DNA of 17,907 nt from Clostridiales bacterium. Lineage in GTDB: Bacteria > Bacillota > Clostridia > Peptostreptococcales > Anaerovoracaceae. The stretch covers positions 1 through 17,907 of the forward strand of contig JAAYHT010000080.1 of assembly GCA_012735285.1 (NCBI GenBank), given 5' to 3'. Under the pieces are notes generated by a model, which had not been told where the DNA came from, searched no databases, and saw nothing but the letters and a program-made list of their open reading frames with translations. Position numbers and translations under genes: made by a program. Shown here piece after piece: positions 1 through 7,812 of the stretch. Each line of letters opens with the position of its first letter. Position 1 is the stretch's first letter.

Positions 1-176
1 ATCAGAAATTTATTTCACCACTTTTTCCGGCGACATGTCGTTTTTACCCTACATGTTCAACTTATTTCATACAGGCTTTGGAAAAGTATGGATCTGGTAG
101 GGGTAGTTTTATTGGAATAAAAAGGATATTAAAATGTCACCCGTTCAATCAGGGAGTATATGATCCTTTAAAATAA
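1..176 (+). CDS. yidD: YidD membrane protein insertion efficiency factor (3' part only)
   Basis: The reading frame is open from the left edge (first whole codon at base 3) to TAA at 174-176 and gives about 57 residues. It contains the YidD signatures: FISPLFPATCRFYPTCS near the start of the fragment, then ALEKYG, GIKRILKCHPF and a C-terminal GVYDPLK, including the conserved cysteines. YidD is a small membrane-associated protein thought to help insertion of membrane proteins with YidC. The stop lies 13 nt before the yidC start, so the two are almost certainly co-transcribed. The start and the first residues are outside the window, so this is a truncated record and not a broken gene. The family call is firm from motifs and context. 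Confidence 0.9.
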   Translation, partial: QKFISPLFPATCRFYPTCSTYFIQALEKYGSGRGSFIGIKRILKCHPFNQGVYDPLK

Positions 177-189
177 CTGGAGGATACTA

Positions 190-879
190 ATGACAACTTA
201 CGAAAGAATAATGTCAGTAATAGCGATACCTATGGGTTGGGTTTTGACCTTCTTATACGACTTTATCAACAATTACGGTATAGCTTTGATTGTGTTTACA
301 ATATTAATCAGAGCATGTCTGTTTCCCGTTTACATTTCACAGATTAAAAATTCGGCTAAATTGAAAGAGTTCCAACCCAAGATGCAGGAATTGCAGCGCA
401 AATATGCTAACGACAAAGAAACGTTAAATATAAAATTGATGGAACTATACAAAGAAGAGAACTTTAATCCAGCGAGTGGTTGTCTGCCTTTATTAATTCA
501 GATGCCTATTATTCTAGCCTTTTTTGTTCTAATTAGGAATCCTATAGCTTTCATTTCCGATCCTCAGATGATCATGGCAGTGCACGAATCATTTCTTTGG
601 ATACCAGATCTTTCGCAACCCGATCCTTGGATTCTACCCATTTTAGCAGGTTTAGCAACATTTGTTTCATTCTCATTGACACAGACCATGGCGAATCCAG
701 ATGTTGGTGGGACGGTAGGAATGATGAAGATGATGAGATTCTTCTTTCCTATCATGATTGTATGGATGGGTCGGGCGTTTCCTTCAGCCCTTACTCTATA
801 TTGGTTTATAGGGACAATGTTCATGATTGGTCAAACTTTGCTTATGAATAAATGGAAGGAAAGAAAAGGATTTAAATAA
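190..879 (+). CDS. yidC: YidC/Oxa1/SpoIIIJ membrane protein insertase
   Basis: This 229-residue protein inserts and folds membrane proteins in the cytoplasmic membrane, alone or with SecYEG. Visible features are a first membrane segment around residues 17-40 ending in IRACLFPV, where R41 sits at the position of the conserved arginine in the hydrophilic groove; a basic cytoplasmic hairpin (about 48-90, KLKEFQPKMQELQRKY); the motif NPASGCLPLLIQMPI; and further hydrophobic segments near 100-115, 145-165 and 180-215. The C-terminus is basic (KWKERKGFK). The start is set by GGAGG at 179-183, 6 nt before ATG. Unlike Bacillus SpoIIIJ, no lipobox signal peptide is seen, which matches the short clostridial type. 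It lies between yidD and jag, its usual neighbours. Confidence 0.95.
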   Translation: MTTYERIMSVIAIPMGWVLTFLYDFINNYGIALIVFTILIRACLFPVYISQIKNSAKLKEFQPKMQELQRKYANDKETLNIKLMELYKEENFNPASGCLPLLIQMPIILAFFVLIRNPIAFISDPQMIMAVHESFLWIPDLSQPDPWILPILAGLATFVSFSLTQTMANPDVGGTVGMMKMMRFFFPIMIVWMGRAFPSALTLYWFIGTMFMIGQTLLMNKWKERKGFK

Positions 880-906
880 AAAGGCCTGAATAAATGGAGG
901 TATAAT

Positions 907-1689
907 ATGGATTTTTCTGAAAAATGGGGCAGAGATGTTGATGAGGCCGTCGATCTAGCACTTAAAGATTTAAAATTGACTAAGGACCAGGTAAGAGTAA
1001 TAGTATTGAAAGAACCATCAAGAGGATTCTTTGGAATAGGGGCAAAACTAGCTAAGGTAAGAGTAGAGAAGATTGTAGAAGAAAAGAAGGAAGAGATAGA
1101 AGAAAAGCCAGAGGAAGAAGAAAGAAAGAAAGTTGAAGTTGCGCATAAGAGACAGAGAAGAAAACATAAATCGGTTAAATCTAAAAAGAGAACACAGCCT
1201 AAAAGCCATGTTTCAATAAGCAAAAAACCTGAAGACCTTGTTGAAATATATGAGACACCAGCATTAGACTTCTTAAGAGACATTACGGAAAAAATGGGTT
1301 TAGACTTAGATATAAGGGCTTTTGCAAATGACGATAGTCTATATATAGAAATGTTTGGAAAGGATTCAGGTACAGTTATAGGAAAAAGGGGTCAAACCCT
1401 CGATTCTATTCAGTATTTAACCAGCCTTGTAGTCAATAAGGATTCAAACAAATATACAAGGGTTATAGTAGATGCTGAAAACTATAGGGCTAAGAGAGAA
1501 AAGACATTAGAACAACTGGCTTGGAGATTGGCTGATAAGGTAGAAAAAACAGGAAAGAATATAAGATTGGAGCCTATGAATCCCTACGAGAGGAAGGTTA
1601 TTCATTCCACTCTGCAGAAGAGTAAGACTGTAACTACTAGAAGTGAGGGAGAAGAGCCCTATCGAAGAGTTATTATAGAACAGAAATAA
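907..1689 (+). CDS. khpB: Jag/KhpB RNA-binding protein (Jag-N, KH and R3H domains)
   Basis: This 260-residue cytoplasmic protein has the three-part Jag layout. The Jag-N domain (about 1-52) ends in the typical GFFGIGAKLAKVRV. A long, highly charged Lys/Glu linker (about 54-105) follows. The KH domain (about 110-185) has the nucleic-acid-binding GKRG loop at residues 159-162, and the R3H domain (about 190-258) carries ERKVIH, with R229 and H233 as the R-x3-H signature. Jag/KhpB pairs with the small KH protein KhpA and binds RNA; in other Firmicutes it affects cell division and elongation (family knowledge). Good GGAGG at 896-900. It follows yidC by 27 nt in the standard rpmH-rnpA-yidD-yidC-jag order. 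The linker is longer and more basic than in Bacillus Jag. Confidence 0.95.
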   Translation: MDFSEKWGRDVDEAVDLALKDLKLTKDQVRVIVLKEPSRGFFGIGAKLAKVRVEKIVEEKKEEIEEKPEEEERKKVEVAHKRQRRKHKSVKSKKRTQPKSHVSISKKPEDLVEIYETPALDFLRDITEKMGLDLDIRAFANDDSLYIEMFGKDSGTVIGKRGQTLDSIQYLTSLVVNKDSNKYTRVIVDAENYRAKREKTLEQLAWRLADKVEKTGKNIRLEPMNPYERKVIHSTLQKSKTVTTRSEGEEPYRRVIIEQK

Positions 1690-1693
1690 TACA

Positions 1694-1723
1694 AGAATAA
1701 CCTGCGATACCGCAGGTTATTCT
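1694..1723 (+). terminator. Hairpin between jag and mnmE, likely intrinsic terminator or attenuator
   Basis: A perfect 13-bp inverted repeat (1694-1706 and 1711-1723) encloses the 4-base loop ATAC. The core stem is CCTGCG/CGCAGG, with an A-rich left flank and the T-rich TTATTCT as the right flank, the layout of an intrinsic terminator with an imperfect U-tract. It starts 5 nt after the jag stop codon and ends 20 nt before the mnmE SD, so it probably trims transcription between the two genes. The repeat is symmetrical and could also act as an RNA-processing site. Confidence 0.6.
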
Positions 1724-1756
1724 ACATAAGAGCTTTATATTCTAGGAGGAATAAAA

Positions 1757-3136
1757 ATGGAAGATACCATTGCGGCAATTGCGACCGCTTATGGAGAAGG
1801 TGGAATAGGGATAGTTAGGATTAGCGGCAGTAAGTCTAAACAAATATTAGATAAGATCTTTAAACCCGCTAAAAACCTAAACGGAATGTCCATCGTTAAT
1901 AGACAATTAACCTACGGACATATAGTTTCTCCTGAAGATAATAAAATTATAGACGAAGTGCTAGTGGTTTTTATGAATGCACCGTCAACTTATACAAGGG
2001 AAGATGTGGTGGAAATTTACTGCCATGGTAGTGTGGTATCTCTTAACAAAACCCTTTCTTTAGTACTGGACTCAGGGGCCAGGTTAGCAGAGCCAGGGGA
2101 GTTTACAAAGCGCGCGTTTTTAAATGGCAGGATAGATTTATCCCAGGCGGAGGCTGTAATAGATCTAATAAGGGCGAAGACGGAAAAGAGTTTTGAAGTT
2201 GCCTTAGATCAAATGGAGGGCCATCTTTCAAGAAAGGTTAAGGAGCTCAGAGATGATCTGATGGAACTACTTGCCAAGATTGCAGTTAATATAGATTATT
2301 CAGAAGAAGATATAGAAGAATTAAATCATGAGGAGACAGTGACAAGCTTATCGTTAATAGGCGATAAGATAAATAAACTCTTATCTACAGCCGATACAGG
2401 CCGTTTAATAAGAGAGGGATTAAGGGTTGCAATTGTAGGCAGACCAAATGTGGGGAAATCTTCTTTGATGAATGCTTTGCTAAGGGAATCCCGTGCTATT
2501 GTAACTGATATACCAGGAACCACCAGAGACACAATTGAAGAAGTATTAAATTTAAGGGGCATTCCTGTATATCTAATAGATACTGCAGGTATTCACAGTG
2601 CGGAAGATGAAATAGAGAGGATAGGAATTGAAAGAAGTAAATTAGCATTTAACAGGGCTGATTTAATAATATTTATGATAGATGGAAGCGAGCCACTTAG
2701 AGAAGAAGATTATCTGATAGCAGAACAGATAGGAAAGAGAAAGGTAATAGTACTTTTAAATAAAAGCGATCTAGGACAAAAAGTTACCGAAGAACAGATT
2801 AAAGAAATATTAAATCATGCTATAATAATAGATGCTGCCGTCATCCATGAAAAGGGTATAAAAGAATTGGAGGATTCAATATTAGAGCTTGTTTACGGTG
2901 GACAGGTTAGTCAGGAACAAAGCGATTTGGTGACAAATATAAGGCATAAGGATCTATTGGAAAAGGCAAGAAACTCAATAAACGAAGCCAAACAGATGGC
3001 TTTAAATAGTGAACCTATGGATTTGATAGAGATAGATATAAGGCAGGCCTGGGAATACCTAGGTGAAATAATAGGGGAGACAGTGACAGGAGATATTATA
3101 GATCAGGTCTTTTCAAGATTTTGTTTAGGAAAGTAG
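1757..3136 (+). CDS. mnmE: tRNA uridine-5-carboxymethylaminomethyl(34) synthesis GTPase MnmE
   Basis: MnmE (TrmE) works with MnmG to install the (carboxymethyl)aminomethyl group on U34 of certain tRNAs, using a folate one-carbon unit and GTP hydrolysis. The 459-residue length is exactly typical. The N-terminal folate-binding domain begins MEDTIAAIATAYGEGGIGIV and contains EPGEFTKRAFLNGRIDLSQA. The helical domain is split by the G domain: P-loop GRPNVGKS at 228-235, GTTRDT (K-loop/switch region), DTAG and NKSD. The C-terminus ends in FCLGK with the conserved cysteine at 456. A strong AGGAGG (1744-1749) sits 7 nt before the ATG. mnmG follows directly, the usual pairing of complex subunits. Confidence 0.97.
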   Translation: MEDTIAAIATAYGEGGIGIVRISGSKSKQILDKIFKPAKNLNGMSIVNRQLTYGHIVSPEDNKIIDEVLVVFMNAPSTYTREDVVEIYCHGSVVSLNKTLSLVLDSGARLAEPGEFTKRAFLNGRIDLSQAEAVIDLIRAKTEKSFEVALDQMEGHLSRKVKELRDDLMELLAKIAVNIDYSEEDIEELNHEETVTSLSLIGDKINKLLSTADTGRLIREGLRVAIVGRPNVGKSSLMNALLRESRAIVTDIPGTTRDTIEEVLNLRGIPVYLIDTAGIHSAEDEIERIGIERSKLAFNRADLIIFMIDGSEPLREEDYLIAEQIGKRKVIVLLNKSDLGQKVTEEQIKEILNHAIIIDAAVIHEKGIKELEDSILELVYGGQVSQEQSDLVTNIRHKDLLEKARNSINEAKQMALNSEPMDLIEIDIRQAWEYLGEIIGETVTGDIIDQVFSRFCLGK

Positions 3137-3150
3137 GATTATTAGGACAT

Positions 3151-5040
3151 ATGAGCAGTTATTTAATGGGAACATATGATGTAATAGTTGTTGGCACAGG
3201 CCATGCGGGATGTGAGGCCGCATTAGCTACAGCCAGATTGGGTAAGAAAACCCTTATCCTTTCCATGAATTTAGAAGCTGTAGCTATGCTTGCATGCAAT
3301 CCTTCAATAGGCGGAACGGGCAAAGGACATCTGGTTCGCGAAATTGATGCTTTAGGCGGACAGATGGGGTTAACAATAGATAAGGCATTCATTCAAAGCA
3401 GGATGTTAAATACATCAAAGGGACCTGCTGTTCATTCACTCAGGGCTCAAGCTGATAAGATGCTGTATCATCAAGAGATGAAAAAAACCCTTGAGAAGCA
3501 GGAGAACCTGGATTTAAAACAGGGTGAAGTAATTGATCTTGTGGTAGAAGACGGCATTGCAAAAGGTGTAATATTAAATACTGGTGCCAAGTATTTGTCC
3601 CAGGTCGTTATATTAGCAACAGGGACCTTCTTGGGCAGCAGGATTTTCATTGGTGATAATAATTTTTCGAGTGGACCTAATGGTTTGGCACCTTCAATGA
3701 AACTGGCTGAATCTTTGAAGCGCCATGGAATTGAATTAAGAAGATTTAAGACAGGGACACCGGCAAGGGCTTTGGGCAGTTCCTTGGACTATGACAAGAT
3801 GAATGTGCAGCCCGGCGATGACGAAATAGTACCTTTTTCCTTTATGAATGATGATTTAGAATGTGATCAGGTTCCTTGTTGGCTTACATATACCAATGAG
3901 AAAACACACCAAATTATTAGGGAAAACTTCCACCGATCTGCCCTATTTGGAGGAGATATTACAGGAGTTGGGGCGAGGTATTGTCCTTCAATTGAGGACA
4001 AGGTTCATAGATTCGCAGATAAAGAAAGACATCAGCTATTCATAGAACCTGAGGGCCTTTATACAGATGAGGTATATATCCAGGGTATGTCCACAAGTCT
4101 TCCTGAGGATGTACAGGAAAAGTTCTATAGAACCATTCCCGGTTTGGAGAATTTAAAGATAGTTAGGCCCGCATATGCTATTGAATACGACTGCATTGAT
4201 CCCCTTGAACTTAAACTAAGCTTAGAACACAGAAAAATAGCTAATCTGTTTTGCGCAGGTCAGTTTAACGGCAGTTCAGGCTATGAGGAGGCTGCAGCTC
4301 AGGGACTAATGGCGGGAATAAATGCCAGTTTAAAGATTGATAACAAAGAACCCTTTATTTTAGACCGTTCAGAGGCCTATATCGGTGTTTTAATAGATGA
4401 CCTTGTAACTAAGGGTACAAATGAACCCTATCGAATAATGACATCTAGAGCAGAATACAGACTTCTGCTACGTCAAGATAATGCGGATCAAAGGCTAACC
4501 GAAAAGGGCTATAAGGTAGGACTTGTAACGGAAGAGCGTTATCAAAGGTTCAGGGAGAAAAAACAGGCTATTGAAGATGAGATCGCAAGGCTTGAAAATA
4601 CTATGGTAACACCGGCTACAGCAAACTCATTTCTAAAAGAAATTGGAAGTTCAGAGATAAGCAGCGGTATATCTCTAGCTCAGCTTTTAAAGAGATCTGA
4701 GATCAACTATGACCTATTAGCTATTATTGACCCTGAAAGAAAGCCCCTTTCAAAGCATGTAACAACTACTGTTGAAGTAAGTATTAAATACGAAGGCTAC
4801 ATTACAAAGCAGCTTGCACAAATAGAAAAATTTAAAAAGCTTGAGAATATGAGATTACCTGAGGATCTGGATTATAACAATCTGCATGGGCTTAGGATAG
4901 AAGCAAGGCAGAAACTATCGGATATTAGGCCTGTTTCAATAGGGCAGGCTTCCCGTATCTCGGGAGTATCTCCTGCAGATATCAATGTTTTACTAATACA
5001 TCTTGAACGTATGAACAGGAAACGAAATGGAACTACTTAG
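3151..5040 (+). CDS. mnmG: tRNA uridine-5-carboxymethylaminomethyl(34) synthesis enzyme MnmG
   Basis: MnmG (GidA) is the FAD- and NADH-using partner of MnmE in wobble-uridine modification. With ATG at 3151 the protein is 629 residues, the usual size. It shows the FAD-binding GTGHAGCEAA (G15, G17, G20), NPSIGGTGKGHLVREIDALGG, RYCPSIEDK with the conserved cysteine at 278, GYEEAAAQGLMAG and SRAEYRLLLRQDNAD, and it ends in the helical MnmE-interaction domain. The frame is open upstream to a TTG at 3121 inside mnmE. I prefer 3151 because the protein then begins MSSYLMGTYDVIVVG like other family members, and AGTAGGA lies 12 nt upstream; ATG 3166 is a weaker alternative. It is 14 nt downstream of the mnmE stop and overlaps rsmG by 14 nt. 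Confidence 0.95.
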   Translation: MSSYLMGTYDVIVVGTGHAGCEAALATARLGKKTLILSMNLEAVAMLACNPSIGGTGKGHLVREIDALGGQMGLTIDKAFIQSRMLNTSKGPAVHSLRAQADKMLYHQEMKKTLEKQENLDLKQGEVIDLVVEDGIAKGVILNTGAKYLSQVVILATGTFLGSRIFIGDNNFSSGPNGLAPSMKLAESLKRHGIELRRFKTGTPARALGSSLDYDKMNVQPGDDEIVPFSFMNDDLECDQVPCWLTYTNEKTHQIIRENFHRSALFGGDITGVGARYCPSIEDKVHRFADKERHQLFIEPEGLYTDEVYIQGMSTSLPEDVQEKFYRTIPGLENLKIVRPAYAIEYDCIDPLELKLSLEHRKIANLFCAGQFNGSSGYEEAAAQGLMAGINASLKIDNKEPFILDRSEAYIGVLIDDLVTKGTNEPYRIMTSRAEYRLLLRQDNADQRLTEKGYKVGLVTEERYQRFREKKQAIEDEIARLENTMVTPATANSFLKEIGSSEISSGISLAQLLKRSEINYDLLAIIDPERKPLSKHVTTTVEVSIKYEGYITKQLAQIEKFKKLENMRLPEDLDYNNLHGLRIEARQKLSDIRPVSIGQASRISGVSPADINVLLIHLERMNRKRNGTT

Positions 5041-5737
5041 ACAAGCACTTCAAAAAATGAATATAGGCAGTCAGGATGAACTAATTGATAAATTCGAGAG
5101 CTATCGTGACATGGTACTTAAGTGGAACGAAAAGGTTAACTTGACTGCAATTAAAGATTTAAAAGAATTTGAGGAAAAGCATTTTGTTGATTCGCTGATC
5201 TGCTATTCTTTTCATGCTTTTAAGAAAGCAGACAGGATAATAGACATTGGTACAGGGGCAGGATTTCCTGGGCTGCCCCTTGCATTGTGTTTTCCTGAAA
5301 AGGAGTTTGTATTAGTAGATTCTTTAAACAAGAGAATCAAGGTACTGGATGAAATAATTGATAATCTGGATGTTAAAAATGTTACAACCATACATTCTAG
5401 GGCTGAGGATTTAGCAAAGGACCAAAACCATAGGGAAAAATATGATATGGCTTTAGCCCGGGCTGTTGCACATTTATCTGTGTTGGCTGAATATTGTTTG
5501 CCCTTTGTTAAAACTGGAGGCTATTTCGGAGCCTATAAATCAGGAAATGTTAATGAGGAACTGAATGAGAGTAAAAAGGCCATACAGACCTTAGGAGGCA
5601 CATTTAAGGATGAGATAAGCCAGGAAAGTGAGCTTACAGAACTTGACCATAAAATAATTTGGATTTTTAAATCTAGCGAGACCCCTGCGAAATATCCGAG
5701 AAAGGCAGGACTTCCATCGAAAAAGCCCATAGTTTAG
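5027..5737 (+). CDS. rsmG: 16S rRNA (guanine(527)-N7)-methyltransferase RsmG
   Basis: RsmG (GidB) uses S-adenosylmethionine to methylate N7 of G527 in the 530 loop of 16S rRNA; loss in other bacteria gives low-level streptomycin resistance. The 236 residues match the family. The SAM site is DIGTGAGFPGLPLAL with GTGAGFPG at 75-82, followed by LVDSLNKRIKVLDEI and the conserved ARAVAHLSVL. The C-terminal tail (KYPRKAGLPSKKPI) is the typical RsmG end. The start ATG at 5027 lies within the last codons of mnmG (14-nt overlap) behind AGGAAA at 5017-5022, suggesting translational coupling. It closes the mnmE-mnmG-rsmG block. Confidence 0.96.
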   Translation: MELLRQALQKMNIGSQDELIDKFESYRDMVLKWNEKVNLTAIKDLKEFEEKHFVDSLICYSFHAFKKADRIIDIGTGAGFPGLPLALCFPEKEFVLVDSLNKRIKVLDEIIDNLDVKNVTTIHSRAEDLAKDQNHREKYDMALARAVAHLSVLAEYCLPFVKTGGYFGAYKSGNVNEELNESKKAIQTLGGTFKDEISQESELTELDHKIIWIFKSSETPAKYPRKAGLPSKKPIV

Positions 5738-5786
5738 CGTTTTATGTAGTATTTTGTTTTATGATTGTTGTTTATCATAGTACTAG

Positions 5787-5812
5787 CCCCCTTTAGAATA
5801 TAATAAAGGGGG
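5787..5812 (+). promoter_or_regulatory. Inverted repeat containing the noc Shine-Dalgarno (possible SD-sequestering hairpin), with an embedded TATAAT
   Basis: CCCCCTTTA (5787-5795) and TAAAGGGGG (5804-5812) form a perfect 9-bp stem with an 8-base loop. The right arm is the noc SD, which ends 8 nt before ATG 5821. In an mRNA reading through from rsmG the SD would therefore be base-paired. The loop also contains TATAAT (5799-5804). If that is a -10 box, with no convincing -35 element, transcripts would start near 5811 without the hairpin. Which reading holds cannot be decided from sequence; the repeat itself is certain. Confidence 0.5.
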
Positions 5813-5820
5813 TAATATTT

Positions 5821-6612
5821 ATGTTTTCAAAGTTTAGGGTCAACCAAATGGAGATTCCTGTTGATTCAATCATAGTGAATTCAGATCAACCACGAAAAGT
5901 GTTCCAAGATGAAGAGCTTGAGGAATTATGTTCATCTATAAAGGAATTTGGAGTAATACAGCCTATAATCGTTAAAAAAGTTGGGAGTAAATATTTACTA
6001 ATAGCCGGTGAGAGAAGACTCAGAGCAACTATTATGGCTGGCTTAGATAAAATACCTGCAACCATACGTGATGCAGATGAAAGGGATTCTGCTTTGATTG
6101 CATTGGTTGAGAATGTTCAAAGGGAAGACTTAAATTACATAGAGGAGGCAATGGCCTACAAAAGCCTAATGGATGATTATGGGCTTACCCAGTCAGAAAT
6201 CGCTAAAAAAGTAGGTAAGAAGCAGTCAACTATATCTAACAAGATTAGAATTCTATCACTTCCGGAAGAAATACGTACCGCTTTGACTGAAAACAAGCTA
6301 ACTGAGCGCCACGCAAGGGCATTGCTAAAGATACCTGATAATAACCAGAGAAAGCAAATTCTAAAAAGGATCATCAGTCATAATCTAAATGTAAAGCAGA
6401 GTGAAAAACTAATAAAGGATTTTCTGACAAAGTCAGAGGAGGAAAGGCGCAAAAGGGAGAAGTTGAGATTCATTAATTACAGAATTTATATAAATACCAT
6501 AAAAAAAGCCTTTAATACCATACAGGAAGTTGAGTCTGATGCCAAATACTACCAAGAGGATAAGGGAGATCACTTGGAGCTGCGTATAATAATACCGAAA
6601 AAGGTAGGCTAA
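5821..6612 (+). CDS. noc: Noc, ParB-family nucleoid occlusion protein
   Basis: Noc binds scattered chromosomal sites, spreads as a CTP-dependent clamp, attaches to the membrane and blocks division over the nucleoid (known from Bacillus). This 263-residue protein has the ParB N-terminal CTP-binding fold (about 12-110, with GERRLR from residue 63 and ENVQREDLNYIEEA), a helix-turn-helix (LTQSEIAKKVGKKQSTISNK) and a C-terminal dimerisation part. Assignment to Noc and not ParB rests on KLTERHARAL, the LNVKQSEK motif, the C-terminal NYRIYINTIKKAFN and the IIIPKK end. It also lacks the LGKGLEALF ParA-interaction motif that the second paralogue here carries. The start MFSKFR could be a short amphipathic membrane anchor like that of Noc. 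Two ParB paralogues lie in one locus. Confidence 0.9.
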   Translation: MFSKFRVNQMEIPVDSIIVNSDQPRKVFQDEELEELCSSIKEFGVIQPIIVKKVGSKYLLIAGERRLRATIMAGLDKIPATIRDADERDSALIALVENVQREDLNYIEEAMAYKSLMDDYGLTQSEIAKKVGKKQSTISNKIRILSLPEEIRTALTENKLTERHARALLKIPDNNQRKQILKRIISHNLNVKQSEKLIKDFLTKSEEERRKREKLRFINYRIYINTIKKAFNTIQEVESDAKYYQEDKGDHLELRIIIPKKVG

Positions 6613-6631
6613 TAACAATAACTTTTTAAGG

Positions 6632-6657
6632 ATGTTTCATGTGAAACATTCTTTTTT
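6632..6657 (+). terminator. Candidate intrinsic terminator of noc built on the parS-like palindrome
   Basis: ATGTTTC (6632-6638) and GAAACAT (6643-6649) can form a 7-bp stem with loop ATGT, followed by TCTTTTTT. It starts 20 nt after the noc stop codon. The stem is AT-rich and so weak, but the T-run is clear. It coincides with the parS-like site at 6633-6648. Confidence 0.45.
6633..6648. other. parS: parS-like site 1 (one mismatch)
   Basis: TGTTTCATGTGAAACA matches the Bacillus/Clostridium parS consensus TGTTTCACGTGAAACA at 15 of 16 positions; the central C is a T, which breaks the perfect symmetry. It lies between noc and the lipoprotein gene. ParB binds such sites and loads SMC near the origin (family knowledge). 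A reduced-affinity ParB site, or a site shared with Noc, is possible. Confidence 0.8.
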
Positions 6658-6676
6658 ATATTTATTGTAGTATAAT
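6649..6676 (+). promoter_or_regulatory. Promoter of the lipoprotein gene
   Basis: A perfect -10 box TATAAT is at 6671-6676. The -35 region is weak: TTCTTT at 6649-6654 with a 16-bp spacer is the best fit. That element would lie in the right flank of parS-like site 1, so ParB or Noc bound there could affect it. The start site would be near 6683, giving a leader of about 30 nt before ATG 6712. Confidence 0.5.
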
Positions 6677-6711
6677 TGGAATATAAAAGAAGCCTAAAGG
6701 GGGACTACCCT

Positions 6712-7794
6712 ATGAAAAGATTAGCATATATAATGATTACCTTACTAATGGTTTTATGTCTTCCAGCCTGTAATGATAGTAACAGCTACAACAACAAGTC
6801 AGCTGGATTTTTAGTTGAGACAGCCTATGAATTCCATAAGGAAATACCAAATTTATATAAATGGGATCTAGTAATACCCAAAGTTTCTGATGAGGTTCCT
6901 GGTGGTGAAATAATAAATGAAAGACTTTATGAATTATACGGCAGCCTTAAAGATTGGGAAGAAAGGTGGGAGGCAACAACTCTTGAACCAAAAGACTATT
7001 CTTTACATTCTATGAGCAAATATTATAGCCTTAGCAACAAGGATGGCATCTGCAGTCTCGATATTATTAATAGAGATATAAGCTCATCGGATGGTACTGA
7101 AATCAAACGGGGCTATATACATTCATTTTATTATGACGAAAACACAGGCGAGGTTATAGATCAGTCAGAATATCTTTTTAAACTAGGCTATACTTTAGAC
7201 GATATTAAAAAGATATTTTTTGAAGAACATAAAGAGGACTATGGAAAATATATGGATTCCTATGAGCATTTATTAGAAAATTTATATTTCTATTTTGATG
7301 AAGAAAACAATTTGCAGTTTATGACAGATGAAATTGACATAGCTCTTGCAAATAATGCTGAATTTATGTTAAATATAGAAGGCAAACTCTTTGGTCTCCA
7401 TAGTACAGGCGATTTTCCCAGCTTATCCCTTCAAGATACTGAAGTATTAGATTATGATAACATTTGGGATAATACGCACTGGATCAGAGAATATTATGAA
7501 GGTGTAGAGCTTACATATTTGGTAAATGAAGAAGAAGATATGAAATATGCATATGGGATTGAAATTACAGGTGACAGCGCAAAGGAAATCTGTACCCATA
7601 GAGGTATTAAAATAGGGGATTCATTAATAGATCTTTTAAACGCTTATCCTGAAATAGATCCTTCTGAGCAGGCGGAAGTATATGCAACTGATGATTTCTT
7701 AACTTATCCTTTTGGTATATTTGGGTATACAATTGAGTTCTATTTTAAGGATGAAATTATTGATAAAATAGCACTGATTGATTATTTTAACTGA
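6712..7794 (+). CDS. Uncharacterised lipoprotein between noc and parA
   Basis: I do not recognise a named gene. The 360-residue product starts with a lipoprotein signal: MKR, a hydrophobic run, then the lipobox LPAC with the acylated cysteine at position 20. The mature protein would be anchored on the outer face of the membrane. Residues about 30-220 have the acidic, aromatic-rich pattern of clostridial extracytoplasmic domains resembling DUF4163/DUF3298 (FYYDENTGEVI, YFYFDEENNLQF). The C-terminal part has GIKIGDS (298-304) and the strand-like YTIEFYFKDEIIDKIALIDY, a small module seen in other clostridial lipoproteins. These domain links are from memory of sequence style, not a search. The start is set by AAAGGGGGA (6696-6704); an upstream in-frame ATG at 6676 lacks an SD and overlaps the promoter. 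It has its own promoter and a terminator-like palindrome after it. Confidence 0.8.
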   Translation: MKRLAYIMITLLMVLCLPACNDSNSYNNKSAGFLVETAYEFHKEIPNLYKWDLVIPKVSDEVPGGEIINERLYELYGSLKDWEERWEATTLEPKDYSLHSMSKYYSLSNKDGICSLDIINRDISSSDGTEIKRGYIHSFYYDENTGEVIDQSEYLFKLGYTLDDIKKIFFEEHKEDYGKYMDSYEHLLENLYFYFDEENNLQFMTDEIDIALANNAEFMLNIEGKLFGLHSTGDFPSLSLQDTEVLDYDNIWDNTHWIREYYEGVELTYLVNEEEDMKYAYGIEITGDSAKEICTHRGIKIGDSLIDLLNAYPEIDPSEQAEVYATDDFLTYPFGIFGYTIEFYFKDEIIDKIALIDYFN

Positions 7795-7812
7795 ATTAAA
7801 GCGCTTCTATTT

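Noticed and set aside
831..1283. Long minus-strand open frame opposite jag
   Set aside because: It is a shadow of the Lys/Glu-rich jag linker: low-complexity Ser/Phe/Leu, no SD, and jag is clearly coding on the other strand.
3121..3150. TTG at 3121 as the mnmG start, overlapping mnmE
   Set aside because: No SD is visible upstream of it, and the extra residues do not match the usual MnmG N-terminus; ATG 3151 fits better.
5455..5466. AGCCCGGGCT palindrome inside rsmG as a possible Noc-binding site
   Set aside because: The known Bacillus Noc box is ATTTCCCGGGAAAT; only the central CCCGGG agrees and the flanks differ, and it lies in codons for the conserved ARAVA motif.
5760..5779. TATGAT/ATCATA 6-bp inverted repeat in the rsmG-noc gap as an operator
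   Set aside because: Short AT-rich arms with an 8-base spacer are expected by chance in this composition, and no second copy is seen.
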